DNA from: Streptomyces sp. NBC_00572
GTDB lineage: Bacteria > Actinomycetota > Actinomycetes > Streptomycetales > Streptomycetaceae
Direction of reading: 5' to 3'
Length of the DNA stretch: 64,000 bases
NCBI RefSeq assembly: GCF_026341815.1
Contig: NZ_JAPENX010000001.1
Span: 6,758,001 to 6,822,000, forward strand
Shown here in pieces: positions 20,096 to 28,169 of this stretch (position 1 is the first letter of the stretch; every line of letters starts with the position of its first letter). The translations under genes and the position numbers were made by a program. A model generated the notes under the pieces. That model had not been told where the DNA came from. It did not search any database and saw only the letters and a program-made list of their open reading frames with translations.

Positions 20096-20856
20096 TCACT
20101 CCGCCGTCAACGCCTCCACGGCGCGTGGCACCCTCCGTGCGAACCCGAGGGACGGCTCGACCCTGAACTCCGCGTGCAGCAGGCGACGGTACGCACCGTG
20201 GTGCCGGAGCGGTTCGACCAGACCGCCCTCGGCGAGGTGCGCCGCGACCACCGTCCTGCGGGTCCTCCCGGAGCGGTTCTCGTGTGGATGCTCGCATCGC
20301 GGCTTCCAGGGCGAGCGCGGGCATGCCCCGCCGGGCCAGCCCCTGCGACAGCCTGTCGAGCGTCTGCAGACGCAACTGGCGCAGCCGCTGCCGTTCCAGG
20401 ACGACCCGGTCGTCGTCCCAGTCGGGCAGGAGGTCGCCACGGTCCAGAAGCCCCATCAGGACGGGGCGTCGAGGGACTCCGGGGCCCCGGAGGATGCCGA
20501 GCGCGGTCGTCGCCGGCGCGTGGGCGTCGACCAGGACGTCGCCGGCGATCACGAGAGACTCCCGCGTGCAGCGGATGAGTCCCTGCCCATCCCGGGGCAT
20601 CTTCCACAGCGCCGTCCGCAGACTGCCGCGCGCGTGCGCCTCGGACGCCTCCGGCCACAGCGTCCCGGCGACCCCCTGCAGACCCTGGCCGCCGCAGGCC
20701 GACGAAGGCGAGCAGACGCTGGGCGTTGCCGGGCAGCGCGACGGCCTTACCGTCGACCGACAGCCGGAACCGCCCGAGCAGCCGGAGTCCGAACCGCCGG
20801 TGGGTGAAGCGGGGGAGGGGTTCATGCGTCTTGTGGGGAGTCTCTTCCGCACCCAC
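20096..20856 (-). pseudogene. SARP-family transcriptional activator 2, frameshifted
   Basis: From GTG at 20856 the reading gives a SARP winged-helix domain (LRLLGRFRLSVDGKAVALPG, then QRLLAFVGLR). A frame change near 20730 continues as VAGTLWPEASEAHARGSLRT and the BTAD helices RLRQLRLQTLDRLSQGL. A second change near 20285 gives VVAAHLAEGGLVEPLRHH and an end at 20096. All parts of a ~250-residue SARP are present in order, so decay looks recent. Such proteins normally activate an adjacent biosynthetic operon; here the next gene is the ferritin-like protein. Sequencing error could mimic this, but two independent shifts make true decay more likely. Confidence 0.8.
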
Positions 20857-20961
20857 CCATCGTAGGACGGGGTTCCGGCCCGTGCCCCCTCGGCGCTGCC
20901 CTGTGGCTTGCGATCTCGGCCACCTGACGCAGCCACTTTTGGTACGCCTCGTCGAGGACGC

Positions 20962-21035
20962 TCAGAAGAAGCCGAGCTTCTTCGGCAGTAGGACACCAGC
21001 AGGTTCTTCGTCTGCTGGTGGTACAGCACCCGCAC
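20962..21035 (-). pseudogene. frameshifted copy of the short PKKLGxF peptide
   Basis: The - strand reads LYHQQTKNLLVSYC and then, after loss of one base, PKKLGFF followed by TGA (20962-20964). It is clearly related to the intact reading at 23448-23516. The one-base deletion lies in the SYC-PKK junction. Nothing is known to me about this peptide. Confidence 0.45.
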
Positions 21036-21218
21036 CCATGCTGACCTGGTGAAATGGCGGCAGGCGTGGCTCTCTGGTGGGGGCTGGTCCGGAATTGGTC
21101 CGGATCTTGGTCCTGCTGGTCCCTGGCGGAGAAGCTGGCGTGAGATGGGAGTTCTGGGAGTGATCCATCTGCTGCACGTCTGCTGCGTTCGCCAGCTGGG
21201 ACCGAAGCTGTGGTCGTC

Positions 21219-21677
21219 CTACCGCCAAGGTGCCTGGGCGCGCTGTGCCTGTTGTTGTGCGGAGGCGGCGTCTGCGCGTGCCATGAACAGGAGGTGAGGG
21301 AGCCGCCCGGCTGCTTGGGTGTTCCACCAGCAGTGGGCGTCGGGCGAGAACGCGCCCTTGGGGACGTTGTCAATGGCTTCTTGGTACACGGTGGGCGAGT
21401 CGTGCCATTCGGTGTCGCCGATCACTCGCAGGGAGTGGCGCGAGAGACCGTCGAGGAGGGTGAAGAGCCGGGGGACTGCCGTCAGGCGGTGTCGGCTGGG
21501 GCCGGCTTGGCGGGCACCGCCTGGATATTGGGCCCAGAGGAGGTACTGCGCCGGCCACGGCAGATCGATCCCCTCGCGTCCGTCATAGGCCACGACCACC
21601 GGGTCGGCCGTGGAAGCGGCTATGCCGGTCACCATTCCGCGGCCCGCATGGTGCAGTTGATCGGCCAGCCTGACCAT
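21219..21677 (-). CDS. hypothetical protein
   Basis: Start ATG 21677 gives 152 residues; the frame stays open to an ATG at 21767, but another - strand reading (RAYDALEQAIKRRPTG, stop) ends just before 21677, which favours the inner start. The protein has balanced composition and protein-like segments (LPWPAQYLLWAQYPGG, LFTLLDGLSRHSLRVIGDT, AFSPDAHCWWNTQAAG). No known domain was recognised and there is no signal or membrane segment. It is divergent from the kinase-like gene and lies next to a probable recombination junction near 21757. Moderate confidence that it is expressed. Confidence 0.55.
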   Translation of the reverse strand: MVRLADQLHHAGRGMVTGIAASTADPVVVAYDGREGIDLPWPAQYLLWAQYPGGARQAGPSRHRLTAVPRLFTLLDGLSRHSLRVIGDTEWHDSPTVYQEAIDNVPKGAFSPDAHCWWNTQAAGRLPHLLFMARADAASAQQQAQRAQAPWR

Positions 21678-21756
21678 CCACGGTTCATCCTGTAGGTCGC
21701 CGCTTGATCGCCTGCTCCAGGGCGTCGTATGCGCGCGCCCATCGTGCCGGGTCCCT

Positions 21757-22644
21757 TTGACGGACATCGAGCTACGGCTGGAGAACGTGCGGTCGACGGC
21801 GAATCTCTTCGGGCTGCCGATGTTCTACCAGTACGGAGTGGGGTCGGCCGGGTTCGGAGCCTGGCGCGAGCTGGCCGTGCACACCATGACCACCCATTGG
21901 GTCCTCGGAAACGAGTACGAGGGCTTTCCGCTGATGTACCACTGGCGGGTCCTGCCCGACTCCCCTCCAGAGAGGTTCGCCGACGAGTTCGGGGGCATCG
22001 ACGGAGCGGTCGCGCACTGGGAGGACTCACAGGCCGTGCGCGAGCGGCTGGAGGCCATCGGCCGATCCTCCCACAGTCTGGTTCTCTTCCTGGAACACGT
22101 GCCACAGACCCTCGCCACGTGGCTGGCTGACCAGCGAGAATCCGGCCCGCGGAGTGGGGACGGCTCGCCCTACCCATGGGTGGAGGAAGCTCTGGCACGC
22201 GGGACCGCCTTCATGAGCTCTCAGGGGCTCGTCCACTTCGACGCCCACTTCCGCAACATCCTGACTGACGGACGACGGCTCTACTTCGCGGACTTCGGAC
22301 TCGCCCTGAGCTCCAGCTTTCAACTCGCTGCAGATGAGGTCGAGTTCCTCTCTCAGCACCTCGCCTACGACCGCTGCTACACCCCGAGCCACCTGCTCCG
22401 CCACCACTTGCCCGACGGAATACGCGTCGACACGGACCACGAGGCGTTCCTCCGTGAATGGATCGCGGGCCGAAAGCCCGATGGCGTTACGCCTGAGATC
22501 GCCGCGATCATCGAACGAAACGCTCGGACTGCCGTCGTCCTGGACGCGTTTCACCGCCGTCTTCTCACGGAGAGCAAGCGGACGCCGTTTCCGGCCTTCG
22601 AGATCGAGCGAGCCCTGAGCACTGCGGCTCCGGCGCCCCGCTGA
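21757..22644 (+). CDS. protein kinase-fold protein, 5' end uncertain
   Basis: The protein reads as a kinase-like phosphotransferase: a glycine-rich YGVGSAGFGAWREL near residue 30, a hinge LVLFLEHVPQTLATWL near 110, the catalytic loop LVHFDAHFRNIL near 158 (HxD...N) and YFADFGLAL near 178 (DFG). The key D, N and DFG residues are present, so activity is possible. The only in-frame start near the conserved part is TTG at 21757, with no visible ribosome site; the frame runs further upstream without ATG or GTG. The 5' end may have been lost at a rearrangement. Substrate unknown; similar stand-alone kinases occur in Streptomyces accessory regions. Confidence 0.7.
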   Translation: MTDIELRLENVRSTANLFGLPMFYQYGVGSAGFGAWRELAVHTMTTHWVLGNEYEGFPLMYHWRVLPDSPPERFADEFGGIDGAVAHWEDSQAVRERLEAIGRSSHSLVLFLEHVPQTLATWLADQRESGPRSGDGSPYPWVEEALARGTAFMSSQGLVHFDAHFRNILTDGRRLYFADFGLALSSSFQLAADEVEFLSQHLAYDRCYTPSHLLRHHLPDGIRVDTDHEAFLREWIAGRKPDGVTPEIAAIIERNARTAVVLDAFHRRLLTESKRTPFPAFEIERALSTAAPAPR

Positions 22645-22737
22645 GGCCTGACCCCCTATGAGATCGGGCATCAGGCGGTCTCGGGGCCTGCAGTCCGACG
22701 GGCGCCGAGACGGCATCGCAGTTCAAGGTTCTCGTCT

Positions 22738-22995
22738 GTGCGGTTTCGAGGGCTTGCCGCCGGGCGGGGCGTGCTCGGCGACGCCGCGTACGAAGCGTCG
22801 GCGGCGGTGGCCCTGGTCGGCATCGCGCTGAACGACGACGATCGCGAGTTCATCGAGCACTGCTGCATCGAGGTAGGTATGAGGGCCGCGGCCGGGAGCC
22901 AGTTGCTTGGGCTCGCCGGTCTGTGCCTGGGCCACACGGCCCGCAGGTTCGGGCGCCTCAGCGAGCGAGCGGCGCATGTCAGGGGGCTGGAAGGC
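22738..22995 (+). pseudogene. truncated conserved hypothetical (LLGLAGLCLGHTARRFG family)
   Basis: The reading contains AYEASAAVALVGIALNDDD, then CCIEVGMRAAAGSQLLGLAG and LCLGHTARRFGRLSERA. From memory this motif string is typical of a small family common in Streptomyces of unknown function. Homologs continue for ~35 residues after this point with an acidic tail that is absent here; the frame instead runs into arginine-rich noise. GTG 22738 is a possible start without a good ribosome site. Best read as a 3'-truncated or decayed gene. Confidence 0.5.
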
Positions 22996-23066
22996 CGCGC
23001 AAGTGGGGAAGGGGCTGTTCGACCCGCGGCCCAAGCGTCCGTGGGACGACGAGGGAGGACACATCC

Positions 23067-23174
23067 ATGGCACAGGCCCACCAGCCGACCGGCACCGACT
23101 CCGGGGCCCGTTCACCGGAAACGTGCCCGGACACCCAGCGGGCTCCGCGTCCCCGTGGCCGCCGCTCCGTCTGA
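23067..23174 (+). CDS. possible 35-residue small protein
   Basis: ATG 23067 is preceded by GGGAGG at a spacing of about 10 bases, giving a 35-residue hydrophilic peptide (MAQAHQPTGTDSGARSPETC, ending RPRGRRSV). No family was recognised. The ribosome site is the only positive evidence. Its position in a decayed region makes it a weak call. Confidence 0.25.
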   Translation: MAQAHQPTGTDSGARSPETCPDTQRAPRPRGRRSV

Positions 23175-23391
23175 TCGAGCAGTCCATGGAGGAACGGGAT
23201 TGCGTCAGTCGGGGTGCCACCCCCTCAGCCGGACCGGACTCGGGCCGGAAATAGACCGGAAGAGCTGGTCAAGAGTGGGATGACAGTGGGGGCAACTGGG
23301 AGTTGCACCGCATGACCCTTCTCGCGCTGGCCGACGCGACCGATGGGCGCCTGCCTGGGCAAAATCCAAGGTCAGGCGTCCTTTTGTGCCC

Positions 23392-23451
23392 CTAGGGGGT
23401 GTCTTGTCGATCAGGCCGGGCTCGCGGCGTGATCGACAAGACACCCCCTAG
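23392..23451. mobile_element. 52-bp MITE-like insertion with perfect 18-bp inverted ends and CTAG target duplication
   Basis: CTAG (23392-23395) is followed by GGGGTGTCTTGTCGATCA (23396-23413), a 16-base centre, the exact reverse complement (23430-23447) and CTAG (23448-23451). Removing one CTAG plus the element restores CCCCTAGAAGGACCCGAG, which aligns with CCTCTGGAAGGAGCCGAG at 18431-18448. That alignment supports insertion at CTAG. CTAG-type duplications fit IS5-like transposases (known family behaviour). The RNA would also form a very stable hairpin and may act as a terminator. Confidence 0.75.
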
Positions 23452-23516
23452 AAGGACCCGAGCTTCTTCGGCGAGTACGACACGAGAAGATTCTTGGCCT
23501 GCTGGCGGTACGGCAT
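23448..23516 (-). CDS. possible 22-residue peptide ending SPKKLGSF
   Basis: ATG 23516 opens MPYRQQAKNLLVSYSPKK..., ending LGSF and TAG; the TAG is part of the CTAG target site of the small element. A related, frameshifted copy exists at 20962-21035, with conservation of QQxKNLLVSYxPKKLGxF at the protein level. Similarity starts a few codons before the ATG, so this could instead be the C-terminal scrap of a longer lost gene. No clear ribosome site was seen. Function unknown. Confidence 0.3.
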   Translation of the reverse strand: MPYRQQAKNLLVSYSPKKLGSF

Positions 23517-23561
23517 CGGCAGGTGTCTGATCAGCGGAAGCGATGGTCACCGGGCATGAAG

Positions 23562-24884
23562 TCAGCCAGGTGGTCCGGGAATGGTCCGGCGTCCGGTCGC
23601 GGCAGGGTGATTCCCGCCGATGCCTTGGTGGTCGGCCTGCTCCGCGACGGCTCGGCGGGCGGAGTCGGTGAATTCGCGCTCGATCGCCTCCTGTAGGAGG
23701 AGCAACTGCGTGCGCACGGCGGGGTGCTGCGATGGCGGCAGGGCGTCGAGCAGGCCGTCGAGCATGGCCCGGAGCCTCCGGCAGATCTGTACGGACGAAC
23801 CGCCGTATTCACGGATCTCGCAGACGGCGAGCTCGAGGTAGTTGTCCCAGTCCCGGCCCGGGAGCACGAGCCGCGCGTCCCCGTCACGATCGGCCAGGAC
23901 GTAACGTCCGGGCAGCCGCGTGTTGCCGACCGTGTGCAGGAACCACTCGATGTAGTTGATGACCTGCACCGCGGTCGTGGGGTCGTTCACCGCGGGAGAG
24001 AGGGCCCTGATCGCGACGTCGACGAGGACTCTGAGCGCGAAGGCGGGGTCCTGTTCGATCGTACGCTCGGCTCCGAGGGCGACATGACGGTTCACCCGCT
24101 CCGGGTCGGGTCTGGACGTGCCTCCATGAACCTCCACCAGCACGGTTCCGGGCGGTACGAAGTCCCCGATCAGCCGGGTCACGACGAAGACGCACTCGTG
24201 GCGGGCCGCCTCCGCGATCAGACCGGGCACGTCGAAGGCCTGGATGGCTCCGCCTCGCCCGGTACGGATCTGCAGCACCGAACCGTCGGACGGTACGGCT
24301 CCGTCTCCGCGGGGCGCGGCACCGCGGATCGCCGCGGCGCCGTCGGTGAAGACGGTCTCTCCCATGCGGGCGACCAGCTCCGCGATGGCCACCGGTCGGA
24401 GGCTGTGGGTGAACCGGTTGAGGTAGATGAGCAGGAGTATCAGGCTCACGGCCACCGCCGCGCCGGCCAGGGTGACCCCGAGGTCGGGGACCGATGCGGA
24501 TTCGACGCTCCGCAGCAGGGAGAAGGCGAACGCGAACGTCCCCGTGAAGGTCGCCAGAACCGCTTTCTGCAGCCGGTCCCGGTACCACAGGCGCATGTAC
24601 CGGGGGGAGAGGGTTCCCGTGGCCTGCTGCACCACCAGCACGCCGATGGTGACGACGAAGCCGAGCAGCGCCACCATCGCGCCCACGATGGCGGTGAGCA
24701 CGCCGCTCGCGGTCGTGGCGGAGTAGTGCCAGCCGCTCGGCGGCCAGTCCGCGCTGTCGACGGCGAGGGCGGCCTCGGCGAGAAGGGCGCCGAGGACGAG
24801 ACCGATCATCGGCACGATCCACAGGCTGGCCTTGACGTACTGCCGCAACCTGAACCTGTCCGCCCAGGACGTCATGACACCCAT
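23562..24884 (-). CDS. DUF2254 membrane protein
   Basis: This 440-residue protein has the DUF2254 layout: a short cytoplasmic N-terminus, then four hydrophobic helices (WIVPMIGLVLGALLAEAALA; a second at ~65-90 ending VLVVQQATGTLSPRYMRLWY; two more at ~110-160 ending RFTHSLRP), and a long soluble C-terminal half with DPTTAVQVINYIEWFLHT. The LSPRYMRLW and SPAVNDPTTA motifs are hallmarks of the family. Function is unproven; a channel or stress-linked membrane role is often assumed. ATG 24884 or, three codons on, ATG 24875 may be used. A ~150-bp copy of its N-terminal coding region lies at 28.4 kb in the same orientation. Confidence 0.9.
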   Translation of the reverse strand: MGVMTSWADRFRLRQYVKASLWIVPMIGLVLGALLAEAALAVDSADWPPSGWHYSATTASGVLTAIVGAMVALLGFVVTIGVLVVQQATGTLSPRYMRLWYRDRLQKAVLATFTGTFAFAFSLLRSVESASVPDLGVTLAGAAVAVSLILLLIYLNRFTHSLRPVAIAELVARMGETVFTDGAAAIRGAAPRGDGAVPSDGSVLQIRTGRGGAIQAFDVPGLIAEAARHECVFVVTRLIGDFVPPGTVLVEVHGGTSRPDPERVNRHVALGAERTIEQDPAFALRVLVDVAIRALSPAVNDPTTAVQVINYIEWFLHTVGNTRLPGRYVLADRDGDARLVLPGRDWDNYLELAVCEIREYGGSSVQICRRLRAMLDGLLDALPPSQHPAVRTQLLLLQEAIEREFTDSARRAVAEQADHQGIGGNHPAATGRRTIPGPPG

Positions 24885-25226
24885 GCCAAGGCCCTTCGCG
24901 GGAGGAGGAGGTGCGCTCGAGGCACGACCGACGCCGGGTTCCCTCGACGGGTTCCCTCCCTCTCACGGTAGGGCGATTCCCGGCCCCGCGCGCAGCGGAC
25001 ACGGAAAGCCGTAGACCCGCTTGCACCGTTCGCAGACGCTGGACTGCGAAAGGACGGGCGGAGCAGTGGCATCCGCCAGACGGGGCACTTCGTCAGCGTC
25101 GCCGAACGCTCCAGGCACCATCGATTGAGCGACTCGGTAGCTTCGTGACCAGGTGCCCTCGCACGCGGATGCCCTTAGGCGCCCCTGCGAGGCCGTTCGA
25201 CGATGGTCCGAGGCGAGGAGAGCAGC
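24885..25226. other. divergent intergenic region between DUF2254 and universal stress protein genes
   Basis: These 342 bases lie between two divergent genes and should carry both promoters. I could not place a confident -10/-35 pair or an operator. No coding sequence of quality is seen. Confidence 0.6.
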
Positions 25227-26078
25227 GTGTCCCTACCTGTCACTGTGGGAGTGGACGGCTCTGAAGGAAGCACGGCGGCGGTGGACTGGGCCGCCGCCGA
25301 GGCGGAGCTGCGCGACGGTGGTCTACGGCTGGTGTACGCCACACGGTGGGCGGAGCATCAGCTGGGGGCGATGAAGGTGTCGCACGAAGACCGTGCCGGC
25401 GCGGCGGAGGGCGTGCTCGCCGTTACCGGGCGACACGTCGTTTCTCGGCATCCGGACCTCGCCCTGACCGCCGACGAGATCGAGGACGCCCCCGTCAGCG
25501 TGTTGCTCGCCGCCGCCGCCGAGGCGGAGCTGCTCGTCGTGGGCTCTCACGGGTTGGGTAGCGTCCGCGGTTTCATCATCGGTTCCGTGGGACAGGAAGT
25601 CGTCGCCGAAGCAGAGCGCCCGGTGGTTCTCGTTCGCCCCGGAAGCGAGCAGGACGGCTCCGCCGCACCCGGGGGGAACAGCCGCCGGAAGGTGGTCCTG
25701 GGCCTGGATGTGAACGAGGTCAAGGACGAGGTACTGCACTTCGCGTTCGATTTCGCCGGGCGGCACCACGTCCCGCTGGAGATCGTGCACACGTGGCATG
25801 ACTCGTTCGTCCACCACTCCAGCGCCGCCGCCGAGGAGGAGAGGGCGTCAGCGCTCGCCGACGCGGTTCGACCCTTCCGGGACGAATTTCCGGCGACGGA
25901 GGTGGTGGAGGTGACGGCTTCGGGACGGGCGGCCGAGCATCTCATCGAAGCCGCGTCGGACGCGCGCCTGCTGGTCGTCGGCCGGCGCAGGGCGGCCAGG
26001 GGCTCTCATATCGGATCCATCACCCACGCCGTCATCCACCACGCCTCCTGTCCTGTGGCCGTCGTGCCGCACACCTGA
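25227..26078 (+). CDS. universal stress protein, two UspA domains
   Basis: This 283-residue protein is made of two tandem UspA domains. Domain 1 (~1-140) has VTVGVDGSEGSTAAVDWA at the start and the nucleotide-binding loop GSHGLGSVRGFIIGSVGQEV near 110. Domain 2 (~155-283) has VVLGLDVNEVKDEVLHFA and a weaker loop GRRRAARGSHIGSITHAVI. GTG 25227 follows GAGGAG at 25215-25220 and is preferred to the ATG at 25203. Tandem Usp proteins bind ATP and are induced in hypoxia, stationary phase and dormancy in actinobacteria. The neighbouring trehalase, cytochrome bd and antiporters fit a stress block. Confidence 0.9.
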   Translation: MSLPVTVGVDGSEGSTAAVDWAAAEAELRDGGLRLVYATRWAEHQLGAMKVSHEDRAGAAEGVLAVTGRHVVSRHPDLALTADEIEDAPVSVLLAAAAEAELLVVGSHGLGSVRGFIIGSVGQEVVAEAERPVVLVRPGSEQDGSAAPGGNSRRKVVLGLDVNEVKDEVLHFAFDFAGRHHVPLEIVHTWHDSFVHHSSAAAEEERASALADAVRPFRDEFPATEVVEVTASGRAAEHLIEAASDARLLVVGRRRAARGSHIGSITHAVIHHASCPVAVVPHT

Positions 26079-26166
26079 CAGCCCGGGACACCGGTCATCC
26101 AGGGGACGGCACAACGTCCACGTTTCGCTGGCCCCGGGGCAGCGGAGCTGGAACTAGGCTCGTGAC

Positions 26167-27009
26167 GTGGAACCGCCCCAGCGCCGCGCCGAAGGCGCGG
26201 GACCGTTCACCACCCGGCTCACCTGGCACCGCCCCGAAGGGGGGACGGTGGTATGGGAGTCGCGGCTCGCGCGCAAGCGGGGGGCCCTGTCCGTCCACGG
26301 CCCCGGGGGCACGGTCGCCACGCCCCCGACCGCCGACACCCAGGCCCTGGACCGACTTCGCAGGCTCAATTCCGTCGCGTCGGTGGCGTTCTTCCTCGGC
26401 GGAATCCTCTTCGCTCTCGGCGCCGGGGTCGCCCAGTTCGGTTCGGGCGACCCGGTCGAGAGCGCCTCGATCTACTTCGTGGGCGGGCTGTTCTTCAACA
26501 CCGGGGGCTACACCTCGCTCCTGCAGGTCCTGAACGCGCCTCGTCACTCCCCAGGCAGCGGCGCACTGACCACGGCCGGCTGGCGGTGGTGGGGGTACGA
26601 ACCGATGCGTCTGGACTGGCTCAGCGCGTTCGTGCTGTTCACCGGGACGCTTGTGTTCGGAGTCAACCTGCTCGACTCCTTCCTGCAGGGACTCTCCGTC
26701 GAGCAGACCAACCGGCTGATCTGGACTCCCGACGTGATCGGATGCGTGCTCTTCCTGGTCTCGGGTCACCTTGCGTTCGCCGAGATCTGCCATCGCTCCC
26801 GCCCCTGCCTCCGCTCGCGCAGCCTCGGCTGGTGGGTGGTCGCGGTGAATCAGTTCGGGTCGATTCTCTTCATGGTCTCCGCCTTGGCCGCCTTCACCCG
26901 GCCCGCCACCCAGAGCCCGGTCAACGCCGACATCGCCAACTGGGGGACGTTGTGCGGTGCGCTTTGCTTCTCGCTCGGTGGTGCACTGCAGGCCTTCGAA
27001 CGACCCTAG
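26167..27009 (+). CDS. multi-pass membrane protein of unknown function
   Basis: This 280-residue protein has a ~60-residue soluble N-terminus (TWHRPEGGTVVWESRLARKR) followed by about six hydrophobic helices: ~72-92, 98-120, 155-180, 195-215, 228-250 and 258-276. The repeated helix-turn pattern with FFLGGILFALGAG, FNTGGYTSLLQVLNA and CGALCFSLGGAL suggests an internal duplication. No transporter motif was recognised. GTG 26167 is the assigned start, but no good ribosome site precedes it. It is 88 bases downstream of the stress protein and could be co-transcribed with it. Confidence 0.7.
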   Translation: MEPPQRRAEGAGPFTTRLTWHRPEGGTVVWESRLARKRGALSVHGPGGTVATPPTADTQALDRLRRLNSVASVAFFLGGILFALGAGVAQFGSGDPVESASIYFVGGLFFNTGGYTSLLQVLNAPRHSPGSGALTTAGWRWWGYEPMRLDWLSAFVLFTGTLVFGVNLLDSFLQGLSVEQTNRLIWTPDVIGCVLFLVSGHLAFAEICHRSRPCLRSRSLGWWVVAVNQFGSILFMVSALAAFTRPATQSPVNADIANWGTLCGALCFSLGGALQAFERP

Positions 27010-27146
27010 GTTCTGAGCCGCGGCCCTTCGGCGCGGGTGGTGACCGGCGTGCCCTTGCGGTCGATCCGGTCACGGAAGTGGCCGAAGATGATGCCACCGA
27101 GCTGTCGGGACGGGAAGCCGACCCAGAAGGTCGCGAAGGAGGCGAG
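27009..27146 (-). pseudogene. MFS (metabolite:H+ symporter type) remnant
   Basis: The - strand reads LASFATFWVGFPSRQLGGII then FGHFRDRIDRKGTPVTT. This matches the helix 2 to motif-A region (normally GHFGDRIGRK) of metabolite:H+ symporter-type MFS carriers. Both motif-A glycines are mutated to R and D, and nothing else of a transporter is present, so this is a dead fragment. Confidence 0.65.
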
Positions 27147-27172
27147 CACGCCCCGCGGCCGGCGACACCCCA

Positions 27173-27355
27173 TCACGTGTTCGAGCTCTTGGCGAGGAAC
27201 CAGAAGGCAGCCAGGGAGATGGGGACGCCGATGAGCGCGCTGAACACCAGGACCTTGCGATAGGCGGGCTTCCGCAGGAGGTCCCGCAATCGGTCGGCCT
27301 CCACGGACTCCACGGGCTCTTCGGAGGGGGCCGCGCCGGCTTGCGACACCGTCAT
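27173..27355 (-). pseudogene. N-terminal fragment of a ClC chloride channel
   Basis: ATG 27355 follows GGAAGGA and opens a 60-residue reading. It ends with the first helix of an actinobacterial ClC protein (RKVLVFSALIGVPISLAAFW), followed by a frame change into QELEHVM, which is also ClC-like. The intact ClC protein at 46456-47814 has the equivalent LGVPISAAAYGFLALVDELQ. All pore motifs are missing. It is a truncated gene that has kept its start and ribosome site. Confidence 0.65.
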
Positions 27356-27388
27356 GGATTCCGTCCTTCCGGAACTGGGGCACGGAGG

Positions 27389-27961
27389 TCACGGTTCGGG
27401 ATCCTCCGGTGCCGAGGAGGACTGGCGTCGCTCCAGGCCGATCCGGGCCGCTCCGACGATGACCTTCGCGATCACACCTACGAGGATGAGATCGGCCACC
27501 ATCTGGCCCGTGGTCAGCACCCGAGCGGTCTGCGACACCGGCACGATGTCGCCGAAGCCGACGGTGGCGAAGACGGTCACCGTGAAGTAGAGAGCGTCGT
27601 TCCTGCTGAGCGGTTCGGAGAAGGATGGTTCTCCCTGCCCTCGCGCGTAGAGGTAGTAGGTGGCCGAGAACAGCAGCAGAAACAGGGGGACCGCGGTGGA
27701 CAGGGCTTCCACGGCGCGCAGCCGCGGGTACGGCGATCCGATGATGCTGACGGCTTGAAGGGCCAGCAGCGCGCCGATCGCCATGATCCCCAGGACCAGC
27801 ACGGTGCCCGTGTGTTGGTCGAGGTCTCTGTCGAGGGGCAGCAGGAAGTAGGCCGTGGTGGCCGCCGTCACCACGACCGCCGAACGCAGGAGGGGCAGGA
27901 GCAGGCGAACGCGCCGGGGACGGATCCGGCGGCCCTGTCCGCCTTCCCGCGGTGCGCTCAC
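27389..27961 (-). CDS. two-helix potassium channel family protein
   Basis: This is a 190-residue membrane protein. Four hydrophobic segments lie at ~20-40, 50-70, 80-105 and 140-165. Between the last two is the pore loop YFTVTVFATVGFGDIVP, where TVGFGD is the K+ selectivity filter. GTG 27961 follows GGAAGGAG. There is no RCK or cyclic-nucleotide domain, so gating partners are unknown. It would pass K+ across the cytoplasmic membrane; the nearby antiporters suggest a shared role in ion and pH balance. The gene stands between decayed fragments on both sides. Confidence 0.85.
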   Translation of the reverse strand: MSAPREGGQGRRIRPRRVRLLLPLLRSAVVVTAATTAYFLLPLDRDLDQHTGTVLVLGIMAIGALLALQAVSIIGSPYPRLRAVEALSTAVPLFLLLFSATYYLYARGQGEPSFSEPLSRNDALYFTVTVFATVGFGDIVPVSQTARVLTTGQMVADLILVGVIAKVIVGAARIGLERRQSSSAPEDPEP

Positions 27962-28169
27962 GGGGACCGAGGCTCCTTCCCAGCGACGAACCCGGCCACG
28001 GCGAGCGTCGTTGGCACCGGCCAGGGCTGGGCTTCCATACGGATCTCCTGCAGAGCGGTCCGCGGGTGGCCGCGAGCGGCGGAGCGTCCGTCGCCCGTCC
28101 AGCAAAGGCGCTCTCGCCGGGTCTCGCGACCGGAGCGACGCCGCATGTCCTCGTCCGGCGGCCGATGCG

